Assembly (NCBI GenBank): GCA_946221495.1
Contig: CAMIFA010000054.1
Location: 1-27,581, forward strand
Reading direction: 5' to 3'
DNA length: 27,581 nucleotides
Source of the DNA: an uncultured cyanobacterium
GTDB taxonomy: Bacteria; Cyanobacteriota; Cyanobacteriia; Cyanobacteriales; Chroococcidiopsidaceae
The notes under the pieces were generated by a model. That model was not told the origin of the DNA. It saw only the letters and a program-made list of their open reading frames with translations, and ran no database searches. Position 1 is the first letter of the stretch. The number at the start of each line of letters is the position of its first letter. The position numbers were made by a program, and so were the translations under genes. This document shows positions 1 to 8,554 of this stretch, one piece after another.

Positions 1-120
1 CAAATTTGGAGATGTACCTGTGCCTCAATAATTCATACTACTATTCAGCAACGCCGTTAAATACACACCTTGAGCGAGGCTTATAGCCAAAAACGCTTTG
101 ACTAATAACTAGTTATGTTG

Positions 121-1530
121 TTAAGATACTTCGCCACCAACTACTACATTATTAATCCGCAGGCTAGGACCACCACAACCTACAGGTAAGCCGTTTTGTC
201 CTCCTTTACCGCAGCCGCCGGACTCATCCCAATAGAAGTCATCGCCGATCGCCTCAATATCAGCTAAAGTTTGGAAGACGTTACCAGAAAGCGTTACATC
301 GCGCACAGGTTCAGCAATTTGACCGTTACGAATCATCCAAGCTTCCCCCGCACTAAAAGTAAACATTTCGCCATTTGTCATCCCACCTAGCCAGTTACGG
401 GCATAAACGCCTTCTTTGATATCGGTAAACAAGTCTGCTACCTCAGTTTTACCGCGCTCAATCCAGGTATTAGTCATCCTCACAATTGGGGCATAGTGGT
501 AGTTAAGACAACGAGCATTGCCAGTCGGTGCTTCTTCTAGTTTGCCTGCTGTTTCGCGGGAGTGTAGTCGCCCTACTAAGACTCCATCTTTAATTAATTG
601 AGTTGTAGTAGCAGGTGTACCTTCATCATCGTAAAAGTAACTGCCGCGATGTCCTGCTGGTGCTGCACCATCAAAAATTTGCAGTTCTTCTGAGCCAAAC
701 CGCCTTCCCAGGCTCATTACTTCCAGCAAATCCGGGTTTTCGTAAGCCATGTCTGCTTCTGAAAGATGACCAAAAGCTTCATGAACAAATAACCCACTCA
801 GAATTGGATCGATAACTACAGGGTAGGTATTGCCTTTTACTGGGGGTAAAGATAAGGCAGCGATCGCTCTTTGAGCAGCAGAGCGTACTTGCTCATCTAA
901 ACTAATTAAATCTTCGTATGCTTTGCGCGAACCTGTGGTTTCTCGTCCAGTTTGCACCGTATCGCCATTCCGCGCCGTCGCCGCAAAACGCATTTCCATA
1001 TCTACCCAAGCTTGCTCAATTAGTGTGCCTTCGGAAGAAGCGATGATCACTTTTTGGGCAGTATCGCCGTAGCGGACGGATGTAGTAGTAATCCGAGGAT
1101 CAATATTTTTGAGGATTTGACTATAGCGATCGCATAGTTCCTTTTTTGTCGATAACGCAATAGAGCGTGGATCAGTACCAGTTAAGGGGACAAAGCAGGT
1201 AGTTTGCACAGGATCAATATGAGCTAGGACAGTTTCGCCATCACCAACTATCCGCGCGGCTGCTACTGCTTCTTCGATGCGATCGCTAATAGTTGCCAGT
1301 TGGTTAAAGCTGCTTAACCCCCAACCGCCTTTGTAACAAGCCCGAATTTGTCCACCAATTGAAATTCCTTCGCTGAGGGTTTCTACTTTATCGCCGCGCA
1401 ATAAAATATCAGTTCCTTCTGCTTCTTCAAGGCGAATCACGAGATAATCTACGCGCGAGGAGTAACGCGCAATCAAATCAGCAAGTAAATTTTGGGCATC
1501 AGCTATTAATGTCGGCATGGTAGGCAGCAT
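121..1530 (-). CDS. tldD: TldD/PmbA-family metallopeptidase, TldD type
   Basis: A protein of about 469 residues with the TldD hallmark HEAFGH near residues 250-255, an HExxxH zinc site. The C-terminal glycine- and cysteine-rich stretch contains GGCGKGGQ and PVGCGGP, which in TldD carries the cysteine ligand. Length and full domain coverage match intact TldD. In E. coli TldD works with PmbA/TldE as a cytoplasmic heterodimer that degrades unfolded peptides and matures modified peptides such as microcin B17; the role in cyanobacteria is not settled. No PmbA partner lies in the window. Start choice: a TTG at 1533 is followed by ATG at 1530 and ATG at 1518. A GAGG sits 13 bases before 1530, so I use 1530, but 1518 (protein beginning MPTLIADAQ) is also plausible. 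Confidence 0.93.
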   Translation of the reverse strand: MLPTMPTLIADAQNLLADLIARYSSRVDYLVIRLEEAEGTDILLRGDKVETLSEGISIGGQIRACYKGGWGLSSFNQLATISDRIEEAVAAARIVGDGETVLAHIDPVQTTCFVPLTGTDPRSIALSTKKELCDRYSQILKNIDPRITTTSVRYGDTAQKVIIASSEGTLIEQAWVDMEMRFAATARNGDTVQTGRETTGSRKAYEDLISLDEQVRSAAQRAIAALSLPPVKGNTYPVVIDPILSGLFVHEAFGHLSEADMAYENPDLLEVMSLGRRFGSEELQIFDGAAPAGHRGSYFYDDEGTPATTTQLIKDGVLVGRLHSRETAGKLEEAPTGNARCLNYHYAPIVRMTNTWIERGKTEVADLFTDIKEGVYARNWLGGMTNGEMFTFSAGEAWMIRNGQIAEPVRDVTLSGNVFQTLADIEAIGDDFYWDESGGCGKGGQNGLPVGCGGPSLRINNVVVGGEVS

Positions 1531-1673
1531 CAATTACGAACTGCCTCTATTCTGCAATTAATCTGATATGTTTTACCAGTACATTCAAATTCACCGCCAA
1601 GCGACTTTGGTTCATTCCTTCTCTACCCACACAGGAATCGCTACCTCGTCGCTTTAAATTATTAATCATTGGT

Positions 1674-1701
1674 ACTAAGAACTAATGACTAATGACTAAT
1701 T
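1674..1701. repeat. Short tandem heptamer repeat, ACTAATG units
   Basis: Four consecutive 7-base units, the first and last slightly degenerate (ACTAAGA, ACTAATG, ACTAATG, ACTAATT), lie just before the DUF2079 gene. The same heptamer occurs in reverse complement at 11387-11414. This is the style of the short tandemly repeated repetitive (STRR) sequences known from cyanobacterial spacers. No function is evident. Confidence 0.75.
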
Positions 1702-1723
1702 CTCAGTGAGTATAAGTTGAGTG

Positions 1724-3397
1724 ATGTTGTTAAAATTGCAGAAACAACCAGGGTTAAGGTTAGCGATTGGTGTAGCGATCGCCTTTTTCGTCGTCTGTCT
1801 AATATTGACTTTAAATCGGTACTACAGCTTTTACGCTTCTTTCGATCAAGGTATTTTTAACCAAGTATTTTGGAATAACCTGCACGGACGCTTCTTTCAA
1901 AGTTCCCTGTCTTCCAGCTTGTCAACTAATGTAGTTCACAGTGGCGAAGTTCCAACTGTGTATTACCACCGTTTAGGACAACACTTCACACCAGCTTTGT
2001 TGCTCTGGCTACCGTTGTACGCTTTATTCCCCTTTGCAGCTACTCTTAGCGTTCTGCAAGTTACTTTAGTTACTGCGGCGGGAATAGTTCTGTATTTCCT
2101 AGCACGACAGTATCTCCAGCCATCATTAGCAGCAATGATTACAGCTAGCTTTTATGCTGCAAATGCGATTCTTGGACCTACCTTATCTAATTTCCACGAT
2201 GTCAGCCAAATTCCGTTGTTTATGTTTAGCTTGTTGCTGGCAATGGAAAAGCGCTGTTGGTGGTTGTTTTGGCTGCTAGCAATTCTTATTTTGGCAGTGC
2301 GGGAAGACAGTGGTATTACCCTTTTTGGTGTGGGATTCTACCTAATTGTAAGTAAACGTTATCCCCGCGTTGGTCTTGCTGTTTGCGCTCTCAGTTTGGG
2401 CTATATCCTAGTTCTCACAAATTTGATCATGCCGCTATTTTCTGCTGATATTTCGCGGCGATTTATGCTGGAGCGGTTTGGGCAGTATGCTGATGGACAG
2501 GAAGCTTCGACTTTAGAAATTATTTGGGGAATGGTCAGCAATCCTGGGCGCTTGCTGATGGAACTTTTCTCACCTTTTTTCGGCACAGTGCAGTATTTAT
2601 TAGGTCAATGGTTGCCTTTGGCTTTTGTGCCAGCAGTTGCACCTGCGTCTTGGGCGATCGCTTCATTTCCTCTACTGAAGTTATTTTTAGGTCAAGGAGA
2701 GTCGGTTTTATCTTTCAATATTCGTTATGCGATGACTGTTGTTCCCGGGTTGTTTTATGGGGCAATTCTCTGGTGGTCTGGGCAAAATTTTTGGCGTAGC
2801 CTCAGAACTTCAACTTCTCACACCGATCACCCAAAACCTAAAATTCTTTCTCGATCATTTCGGCGCTTTTGGATCTTTTGTATTGGTCTTTCCCTATTCT
2901 TTTCTTTTACTTCTAGTAGTTCCAGCCTCAATCGTTCTTTTTATTTTCTGTTGCCAGATTCTTTTCAGCCTTGGGTATTTGTGCCATTGCATCAACAGTG
3001 GCATCATGTGAGTCAAATGCGATCGCTACTGGATCAGATTCCACCCACTGCTAGCGTGTCTGCAACTACATACATAGTGCCTCATCTTTCTAGCCGCCGC
3101 GAAATTCTGCGTTGGCCTGGATTGCAGCTCCGCAACGATCAACGACAAGTAATAAATGTAGAGTATGTAATTGCCGATTTGTGGCAGTTGCAGCGCTATC
3201 AAGTAGCGTTTGATGAAGAGCGCCAACTATTGCAACAAAGTGTTGGGGTAATTGACCAGCTGGCTAATAATGCTCAATACGGCATTATTGGCTTTCAAGA
3301 TGGTGTGATTTTGATGCGAAAAGCAGTCAGTTCCGATCCTTCAGCAGTAAATGCTTGGTTATCTTTCCGGCAATTGATTTTAAATTTTAAACCTTAG
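1724..3397 (+). CDS. DUF2079 multi-pass membrane protein
   Basis: About 557 residues with many hydrophobic helices. Diagnostic DUF2079 features sit in the N-terminal third: FYASFDQGIFNQVFWN after the first helix, then the HRLGQHFTP motif. DUF2079 belongs to the broad group of polytopic membrane proteins resembling GT-C glycosyltransferases, so a lipid-linked sugar transfer role is possible but unproven. The C-terminal third (about residues 430-557) is soluble and looks like an extracytoplasmic domain. The start is GTG 1721 or the adjacent ATG 1724; I use the ATG. The gene is transcribed toward the TPR gene 92 bases downstream. The opposite-strand neighbour tldD is divergent, across a spacer holding the heptamer repeat. 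Confidence 0.87.
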   Translation: MLLKLQKQPGLRLAIGVAIAFFVVCLILTLNRYYSFYASFDQGIFNQVFWNNLHGRFFQSSLSSSLSTNVVHSGEVPTVYYHRLGQHFTPALLLWLPLYALFPFAATLSVLQVTLVTAAGIVLYFLARQYLQPSLAAMITASFYAANAILGPTLSNFHDVSQIPLFMFSLLLAMEKRCWWLFWLLAILILAVREDSGITLFGVGFYLIVSKRYPRVGLAVCALSLGYILVLTNLIMPLFSADISRRFMLERFGQYADGQEASTLEIIWGMVSNPGRLLMELFSPFFGTVQYLLGQWLPLAFVPAVAPASWAIASFPLLKLFLGQGESVLSFNIRYAMTVVPGLFYGAILWWSGQNFWRSLRTSTSHTDHPKPKILSRSFRRFWIFCIGLSLFFSFTSSSSSLNRSFYFLLPDSFQPWVFVPLHQQWHHVSQMRSLLDQIPPTASVSATTYIVPHLSSRREILRWPGLQLRNDQRQVINVEYVIADLWQLQRYQVAFDEERQLLQQSVGVIDQLANNAQYGIIGFQDGVILMRKAVSSDPSAVNAWLSFRQLILNFKP

Positions 3398-3489
3398 ATT
3401 TACCTTCCCTATACCTAAATTTTGTGTCATTTGGCTGAGAATCGTTTAAGCTAGCTGAAGATTATCTTGATTTTTGTGAAGGCGGTACT

Positions 3490-4380
3490 GTGCCGAATCG
3501 TAATTCCTGGCTATCTTTGCTTTTGTTTTTTGGTTTGTGGAGTGTTAGTTCACCTGTTACAGCACAGGCACTTTTACCGCATACAGTGCAACTAAATTCA
3601 GATCAACTAGAGCAGCAAGGGTTGAGTTTAGCGCAGGAAGCAGCTCAATTGGCACAATTTCAGCAATATGAACTAGCTTTGCCACGAGCGCGGTTAGCAA
3701 CTCAATTAGCTCCCAAAAGTTATCAGTCGTGGTTTCTTTTAGGTGGCTTGTATTTGCAGACGAATAAATATAACGAAGCGATCGCCTCGCTGCAAAAAGC
3801 GCGATCGCTAGATCCAAAAAATGCTTCGATTTTGTTTGCTTTGGGTTCGGCAAACTTCCAGCAAGCAAGATACGATGCGGCAGTCCAAAATCTCCAAGCT
3901 GGTTTAAAACTAAAACCCAATGATCCAGAAGGACTTTTTGATTTGGGTAATGCTTACTACAAGCTGGGTAAATTGCCAGATGCGATCGCTCGTTACAATC
4001 AAGCAACTACAGCCGACAAAAAATTCTGGCCCGCTATCAATAATATTGGTTTAATTAAATACGAACAAGGTGATGTGGAAGCCGCTTTAAAGCAGTGGCA
4101 GGCAGCTTTGGCAATTGACAAGCAAGCAGCAGAACCACAGCTAGCAATGGCAGTTGCCTTGTATACCAAAGGTGATCGCGAACAAGGGCTAAAAATGGGA
4201 GAAGCAGCTCTAAAAATAGATAGTCGTTACGGGGATTTAGAGTTTCTCAAAGAAAATCTTTGGGGCGATCGGCTGCTGAAAGATACGAGAATCTTTTTAG
4301 ACACACCGCGTATTCAAACTGCTTTACAAGAGAGTCAACAGCAACAGCAACAACCGCCAGTGCAAATAGCGCCGCAATAA
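3490..4380 (+). CDS. Exported tetratricopeptide repeat (TPR) protein
   Basis: A 296-residue protein starting at GTG, with a GAAGG Shine-Dalgarno-like site about 7 bases before it. The N-terminus is a signal peptide: a hydrophobic run SLLLFFGLW and a likely cleavage site after PVTAQA. From about residue 38 to 245 come five to six TPR units with typical 34-residue spacing (such as WFLLGGLYLQTNKYNEAI, ILFALGSANFQQARYDAA and FDLGNAYYKLGKLPDAI). TPRs form protein-binding superhelices, so a periplasmic scaffold role is likely, with no partner known. The C-terminal tail is glutamine-rich (ESQQQQQQPP) and probably disordered; its DNA is a CAGCAA-type repeat that runs straight into a tandem repeat after the stop. 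Confidence 0.9.
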   Translation: MPNRNSWLSLLLFFGLWSVSSPVTAQALLPHTVQLNSDQLEQQGLSLAQEAAQLAQFQQYELALPRARLATQLAPKSYQSWFLLGGLYLQTNKYNEAIASLQKARSLDPKNASILFALGSANFQQARYDAAVQNLQAGLKLKPNDPEGLFDLGNAYYKLGKLPDAIARYNQATTADKKFWPAINNIGLIKYEQGDVEAALKQWQAALAIDKQAAEPQLAMAVALYTKGDREQGLKMGEAALKIDSRYGDLEFLKENLWGDRLLKDTRIFLDTPRIQTALQESQQQQQQPPVQIAPQ

Positions 4381-4384
4381 GAGG

Positions 4385-4416
4385 ACAAGGAGACAAGGAG
4401 ACAAAGGGACAAGGGG
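4385..4416. repeat. Tandem 8-base repeat, ACAAGGAG units
   Basis: Four consecutive 8-base units (ACAAGGAG, ACAAGGAG, ACAAAGGG, ACAAGGGG) start four bases after the TPR gene's stop codon. The purine-rich repeat resembles the slippage-prone short repeats of cyanobacterial spacers. A weak CTCCTC/GAGGAG inverted repeat at 4444-4467 follows and covers the end of the DUF924 gene, but it has no T-run. Confidence 0.7.
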
Positions 4417-4454
4417 AATGGAATATTTCATCAATTTTCACCTCTCCTCGTCTT

Positions 4455-5031
4455 CTAAAAAGAGGAGCCTGGTTGCTGGAGAAACTGGGCTTCTTCTGGT
4501 GTTGTCTCTCGACTGAGGATTTTGTTGCGATGCGGAAAGCGTCCGAAGCGGGAAATTACATAATAGTGGCGAATGGCGTAGTCTAGGGTTGCGTTATTAT
4601 CTGGATCGTCGCTTAGAGTTGCAAATAGTTTAACTGCCTGACGTTGATCATTCAGATTCTCACTGTGTTCAAATGGCAAGTAGATGAACCAACGCTGTAC
4701 CATTAATAGTTCTTGGTCAAACTTGCTGGCAACAGCGTGTTGTGCTGCTGCCAATGCTTGCGGATCTGTGGCAAAAGCTTGAGCAGTACCGCGAAACATA
4801 TTACGCGGGAACTGATCTAGCAAAAGAATCAGTGCCAGGCAGGATAAAGGTGAGTTTTTCCAGTCGTCCAGTTTACCAGCTACAGCTTGTTGATAGTCAA
4901 GTCAAAAAGCGGGTGCGGATTTCTTGGTCAAATTGAGATTTTTTCGTAAACCAAAAAGAGCGCTGTTCGCCGTAATGAGCTGCATCTGGTTCACCAAACC
5001 AGAAATTCAAAATTTCATCCGCTTGTGACAT
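4455..5031 (-). pseudogene. DUF924-family protein gene, broken by a one-base frameshift
   Basis: The gene begins at ATG 5031 with MSQADEILNFWFGEPDA, the typical DUF924 N-terminus, and continues through RSFWFTKKSQFDQEIRTRFL until a TGA at 4899-4897. One extra base in the ACTTGAC stretch (about 4898-4902) shifts the frame. In the next frame the homology resumes at once as DYQQAVAGKLDDWKNSPLSC, continuing through LILLLDQFPRNMFRGTAQAF to the stop at 4455. Removing one T gives an intact product of about 191 residues, the normal family length. DUF924 proteins are small helical proteins of unknown biochemical role. The downstream part (from TTG 4823) could be made alone as 122 residues, but it has no good start signal. 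The cause is either a recent mutation or a sequencing error. Confidence 0.88.
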
Positions 5032-5146
5032 TGACTAAGGCTAGGAATTAGGGAAAAAATGAGACTATTCACCTTGATAATTCTTCGCACTTTCGGCAGG
5101 GTATAAGGGCTATAAAGTGTTGAATAATCTATCTTGTTAGGTTTAA

Positions 5147-5803
5147 TTAGCGCAAAGCCAGACTGGAATTGAGTGTTAAATCTAAATCGGTGTCGGGGTC
5201 AACAACGACGACATCCGCTTTTTTGCGTCCCAAAACTAAGCCACCAGCAGCGCCTACTCCTGTACCGATTAAGACTTCTCCAGCAGTGATCCGGCGATCG
5301 CCTGTGAGTCCTCCCAGTGCTGCTGCTGCTGCTGCACCAACTGCTGCACCTTTGAGGATATTACCTGTACTAGCTCCCCGACCAACTTGACTTGTATTAA
5401 TCACGTTAGAAGAGGCACTAATTGGCTGTCTTCTACCTTGGTATGTAACTAATTCTCTAGCAACAAACTGAGAGCCGCCATCGGCAGGTTGCATTTGACC
5501 AACAACTAAACTACCAGCTGGAATCAGGATATTGCCGCTACGATTAATGATGTTGGCTGCCACTTTTAAGGTAACAGGCATTGTTTCTGTAGGAGCAATG
5601 ACTATTTTCTCCGCTTCATCGTAGCGGACTGGAATTGAAGTACCAGTTGGAATTGTAATTTGAGTTGTTCTTGATGGCGATGATGATGACGGAAAAAGTT
5701 GAGCAGAAGCAGGAGGAGCGATTCCTAGTGGTGTAGAGCTAGCGGCGATCGCTAGTGCCATTAAAGCAGTTGTTCCGGATTTCCAAGAAGTAAAACTAGA
5801 CAT
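5147..5803 (-). CDS. Exported protein with glycine-zipper segment, function unknown
   Basis: About 218 residues. The ATG at 5803 is preferred over ATG 5815 because GGAG (5814-5811) lies exactly six bases before it; the upstream ATG overlaps that ribosome site. The N-terminus is a signal peptide with a hydrophobic core ALMALAIAA and a probable cleavage at ASAQ. The middle (residues about 45-125) contains IPVRYDEAEKIVI and a stretch around ILIPAGSLVVGQM that loosely resembles the beta-barrel part of TrbI/VirB10-like proteins; this similarity is from memory and weak. Residues about 140-190 form two small-residue helices (GAAVGAAAAAALGGL and GTGVGAAGGLVLG), a glycine-zipper pattern suggesting membrane insertion or oligomerisation. 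It is a single gene with an 18-bp palindrome upstream. Confidence 0.8.
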   Translation of the reverse strand: MSSFTSWKSGTTALMALAIAASSTPLGIAPPASAQLFPSSSSPSRTTQITIPTGTSIPVRYDEAEKIVIAPTETMPVTLKVAANIINRSGNILIPAGSLVVGQMQPADGGSQFVARELVTYQGRRQPISASSNVINTSQVGRGASTGNILKGAAVGAAAAAALGGLTGDRRITAGEVLIGTGVGAAGGLVLGRKKADVVVVDPDTDLDLTLNSSLALR

Positions 5804-5848
5804 GGGAGTCTCCATTAATTAGCGGTGTTACAGTTATATTAATTTGCT

Positions 5849-5866
5849 AATTGTTAGCTAACAATT
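5849..5866. promoter_or_regulatory. Perfect 18-bp palindrome, candidate operator
   Basis: The sequence AATTGTTAGCTAACAATT is its own reverse complement over 18 bases. Its inner edge lies 46 bases before the ATG of the exported protein gene (start 5803), within the likely promoter zone, in an AT-rich spacer of 187 bases shared with the 3' end of the NACHT gene. A dimeric repressor or activator site is the simplest reading. It has no following T-run, so it is not a good terminator. No cognate regulator is visible nearby. Confidence 0.5.
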
Positions 5867-6002
5867 GCTACAATCTGGAGTAAAGAGATTATAGCTATTG
5901 ATGCTACCTCCAGTTAATTACTGTAACTATAAAATAGTATTAGTTAGTTAGACCTAAGAAGTAAAAAAATGTTCCTACGCCTAAACTAATTGAGCTAAAA
6001 CT

Positions 6003-8387
6003 CTACAATTCTTTGGCAATTTCACCTGCGGGTAAAAACAGTGTCTCTTCCAGTTCTTCTCGTACACCACGATTTACATAACAGTCACTATTGAGACACT
6101 CCATTAGCAATTGATTGGCATTGTAGTAGTTATTCAGAACTTTTCTTTGTTGATCGCTGAATTGCCAATCATGACCTATATTGCGCTCAAAAATTATCAC
6201 GGCTCTTAATTGCTCAGTCCAAGTTTTACCATTAACTTGCCACCACTCTTTAAATTTTTCTATGTCTTTGTCTGGATGCGGTAATTGCTTGAGCAGTGTT
6301 TTTAAAGATTGAGCTAGCGGGGATTTCTGTTCTTGACATTGAATTTCCGGAATCAGAGCCTGAGCAAACACAAAAAAAGATTTAAAACCAAGCTCACAGG
6401 TAGAAACGCGATTAAGGTCAATTGCACGAGCTAGAACTAGGGTAAGAGCTTTATCGACAGTAAGATCGTAGGCGACACGACTAAATGTAAACGTCGGATC
6501 GAGACTAAAGGCAATTTCAATGATATCACCAGCCAAAGCAAGCGCCTTGTCAATGTCAGTTTTATTACTAACAAGGCAAATAGTACGGGCGATCGCTAGA
6601 TAAAATGCTCTAACAGCTACTAATCTATAGGGAACGTTAACTGTAACACTTTTTTGGTTTACCCACCTTAAGAATGCTTGTAAATGCTCATCTTCAGCTA
6701 TTAGCTGCTGAATCTGTTGCTTCATTAATTGCAGCAGGTAATCAGCATTTCGTAGCATTCCTACACTTAATAAAAAGACTTCACGCCAGCGTTTTTCAGT
6801 GATTTGGCTCACTAGTTGTTTCAAAGCCACTTCTAATATCTGGGGGTTCCAACTACGAACAATTTGTCTGGCTGCGAAATACTCTTGAAACGTTAAATGA
6901 GAAAACGAGTAAATATCCTTTGCTCGTTCCACTAGTAACCCATGTTGGACTTCAATCGATTTAAGTACGGCTGTACTGTTCAGTTGCAGTGTTTGAGTTC
7001 CATCATTACTATCAGGTAAGTTACGAATATAATCAGCAATATGCTCTTCTACTTTCTGCTGTTTAAAAAAGTAGTCACCTTGTTCAAAGGTCTTTAAAGC
7101 AATTTGACTGAGTAAATCTTGCTTATGTTGGGTAGATAAATTTTTGTATATTTGGGAACGTTCAATATTTTGACTAGCATCCCATTTCTTTAGTAAAAGA
7201 TCGAGCCCTTCTTTGTAAAGATGTGAACGGCTAACGGGAAAGTCTGCTGATTCTGTAAATACTAAACACAGTAGTGTTAATAATAACGGATTAGTTGCTA
7301 GTTCTTGAATTGGCTCATTTTCTTGAAGCTTTTGAATGAATCTGTCACCCTTGATTGGATCTATAATTGCAAACCACTTATTTGTAAAGCTAGCAGTTTG
7401 TCTGGCATCAAAATCGGCAACTTCGACTTCTGTGAAGTTTTCAAAGGCGTGTTCTTGTCCCGCAATGCGACAGGTAATTACAAATTGATTTAGGTGAAAC
7501 AGGCTAGAAAATTCCTGAATTTGGGTTAAAACCCAGTAGCTATGTTCTTCTTTGACTTCGTCTAAACCATCAAGTAAGAGCATTACCCTACCATAGGTTA
7601 AGATTTGAGTTGTTTGACTTTCTGTTACATGATATGTATTAAGTAATTGAGCTATATATAGTAGTAAACTTGGTTGATTGTTAGCTTCTGCAAAGTCTTT
7701 GAGGCTAATAAAAATTGGAACTTTATTAGTTTTAAAATGATCTAAACTGCACTGAATTGCTAAATATTTTAAAAATGTAGTTTTGCCAACTCCTGGCTTA
7801 CCAAGTACCATGAGCTTTGAGTATTTTTCAACAGCTGTTATCCCTGGCACTCGCTCTTCGGTGATTCTCCCCAATCCACAACGTCTAAATGCAGTGCGAT
7901 CGCATTCATAACTTCTTTGTAACAAATCAACGATTTCTAGCTGCCTGCGCCTATTAACTATTTCCAAAATATTGACATCAACATAAATGTCATTTAAGCC
8001 TATCGGTTGAGTCATGTCTAAGACTTGCATTGTGCCGCAGCGCCTGACAGTATAGTCACGGCTTTTCTGGCGCACTTCCTCTACAAGAGCATCAATATCG
8101 CTACCTGTATCTTTCACTGTGGGTGGTGGAGTAAGTTGAGCAGACTTGGCAACTATCTCATGCCAATCTAAATTTAGCTTTTGGCAAATTTCATAAAAAT
8201 ATTCAGGCTCAACAAGCTTACCTTTAAAGAATTTGTTAACTGTATATAAGCTAACCTTTAACTCTTTTTGGGCAAATGCTTTTAAAGTTAAAGAGTGATG
8301 TTTTAGAGCTTTGAGAGCTTTTTCAATACCTTCTGGAGATGCCTGGAGCAATTGGTAATGCCCGACGGCTTGCTTACGCGCTATCAT
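6003..8387 (-). CDS. NACHT-domain NTPase with N-terminal HTH, NLR-like (possible antiphage protein)
   Basis: A 794-residue STAND NTPase. Residues 1-80 are a helix-turn-helix-like region (LTLKAFAQKELKVSLYTVNKF, then EICQKLNLDWHEI). The NACHT domain spans about 190-500: Walker A GKPGVGKTT at 196-204, Walker B LLLDGLDEV at 270-278, a sensor-type FVITCRIAG at 302-310, and the motif NPLLLTLLCLVF. Next comes HLTFQEYFAAR, typical of the winged-helix end of NACHT proteins. The C-terminus (about 720-785, with NIGHDWQFS and CLNSDCYVNR) matches a helical domain recurrent in cyanobacterial NACHT proteins. Such proteins are NLR-like signalling ATPases, and some bacterial members protect against phage. No nuclease or other effector is fused to it; the HTH may act as the output. 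ATG 8387 has no close ribosome site. Confidence 0.9.
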   Translation of the reverse strand: MIARKQAVGHYQLLQASPEGIEKALKALKHHSLTLKAFAQKELKVSLYTVNKFFKGKLVEPEYFYEICQKLNLDWHEIVAKSAQLTPPPTVKDTGSDIDALVEEVRQKSRDYTVRRCGTMQVLDMTQPIGLNDIYVDVNILEIVNRRRQLEIVDLLQRSYECDRTAFRRCGLGRITEERVPGITAVEKYSKLMVLGKPGVGKTTFLKYLAIQCSLDHFKTNKVPIFISLKDFAEANNQPSLLLYIAQLLNTYHVTESQTTQILTYGRVMLLLDGLDEVKEEHSYWVLTQIQEFSSLFHLNQFVITCRIAGQEHAFENFTEVEVADFDARQTASFTNKWFAIIDPIKGDRFIQKLQENEPIQELATNPLLLTLLCLVFTESADFPVSRSHLYKEGLDLLLKKWDASQNIERSQIYKNLSTQHKQDLLSQIALKTFEQGDYFFKQQKVEEHIADYIRNLPDSNDGTQTLQLNSTAVLKSIEVQHGLLVERAKDIYSFSHLTFQEYFAARQIVRSWNPQILEVALKQLVSQITEKRWREVFLLSVGMLRNADYLLQLMKQQIQQLIAEDEHLQAFLRWVNQKSVTVNVPYRLVAVRAFYLAIARTICLVSNKTDIDKALALAGDIIEIAFSLDPTFTFSRVAYDLTVDKALTLVLARAIDLNRVSTCELGFKSFFVFAQALIPEIQCQEQKSPLAQSLKTLLKQLPHPDKDIEKFKEWWQVNGKTWTEQLRAVIIFERNIGHDWQFSDQQRKVLNNYYNANQLLMECLNSDCYVNRGVREELEETLFLPAGEIAKEL

Positions 8388-8445
8388 AAACTAAATCATA
8401 TAACTCCTATTAGTTATACTCGCTGCATCTAATTTTGGATTTATT

Positions 8446-8476
8446 AAAATCCCTACGTTAATTAAGTAGGATTTTT
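8446..8476 (-). terminator. Hairpin terminator after the TIGR02587/TIGR02588 pair
   Basis: An inverted repeat AAAATCC(C)TAC / GTAGGATTTT has a nine-base loop and one bulged C. On the minus strand it ends in a short T-run (TTTTAATAA). It lies about 80 bases after the stop of the TIGR02588 gene and before the NACHT gene, so it probably ends the upstream operon. The arms are A/T flanked, so it could work in both directions. Confidence 0.5.
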
Positions 8477-8554
8477 ATTTCAATTAATAACAAGCTGAAA
8501 ACAAAATTGATTCAACTACACTTAATTGCAAATTTTATGCTGCAAAATATAAAG

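Noticed and set aside
4742..4936. Plus-strand reading frame across the DUF924 gene
   Set aside because: It is the antisense of the frameshifted DUF924 gene, whose homology on the minus strand is clear.
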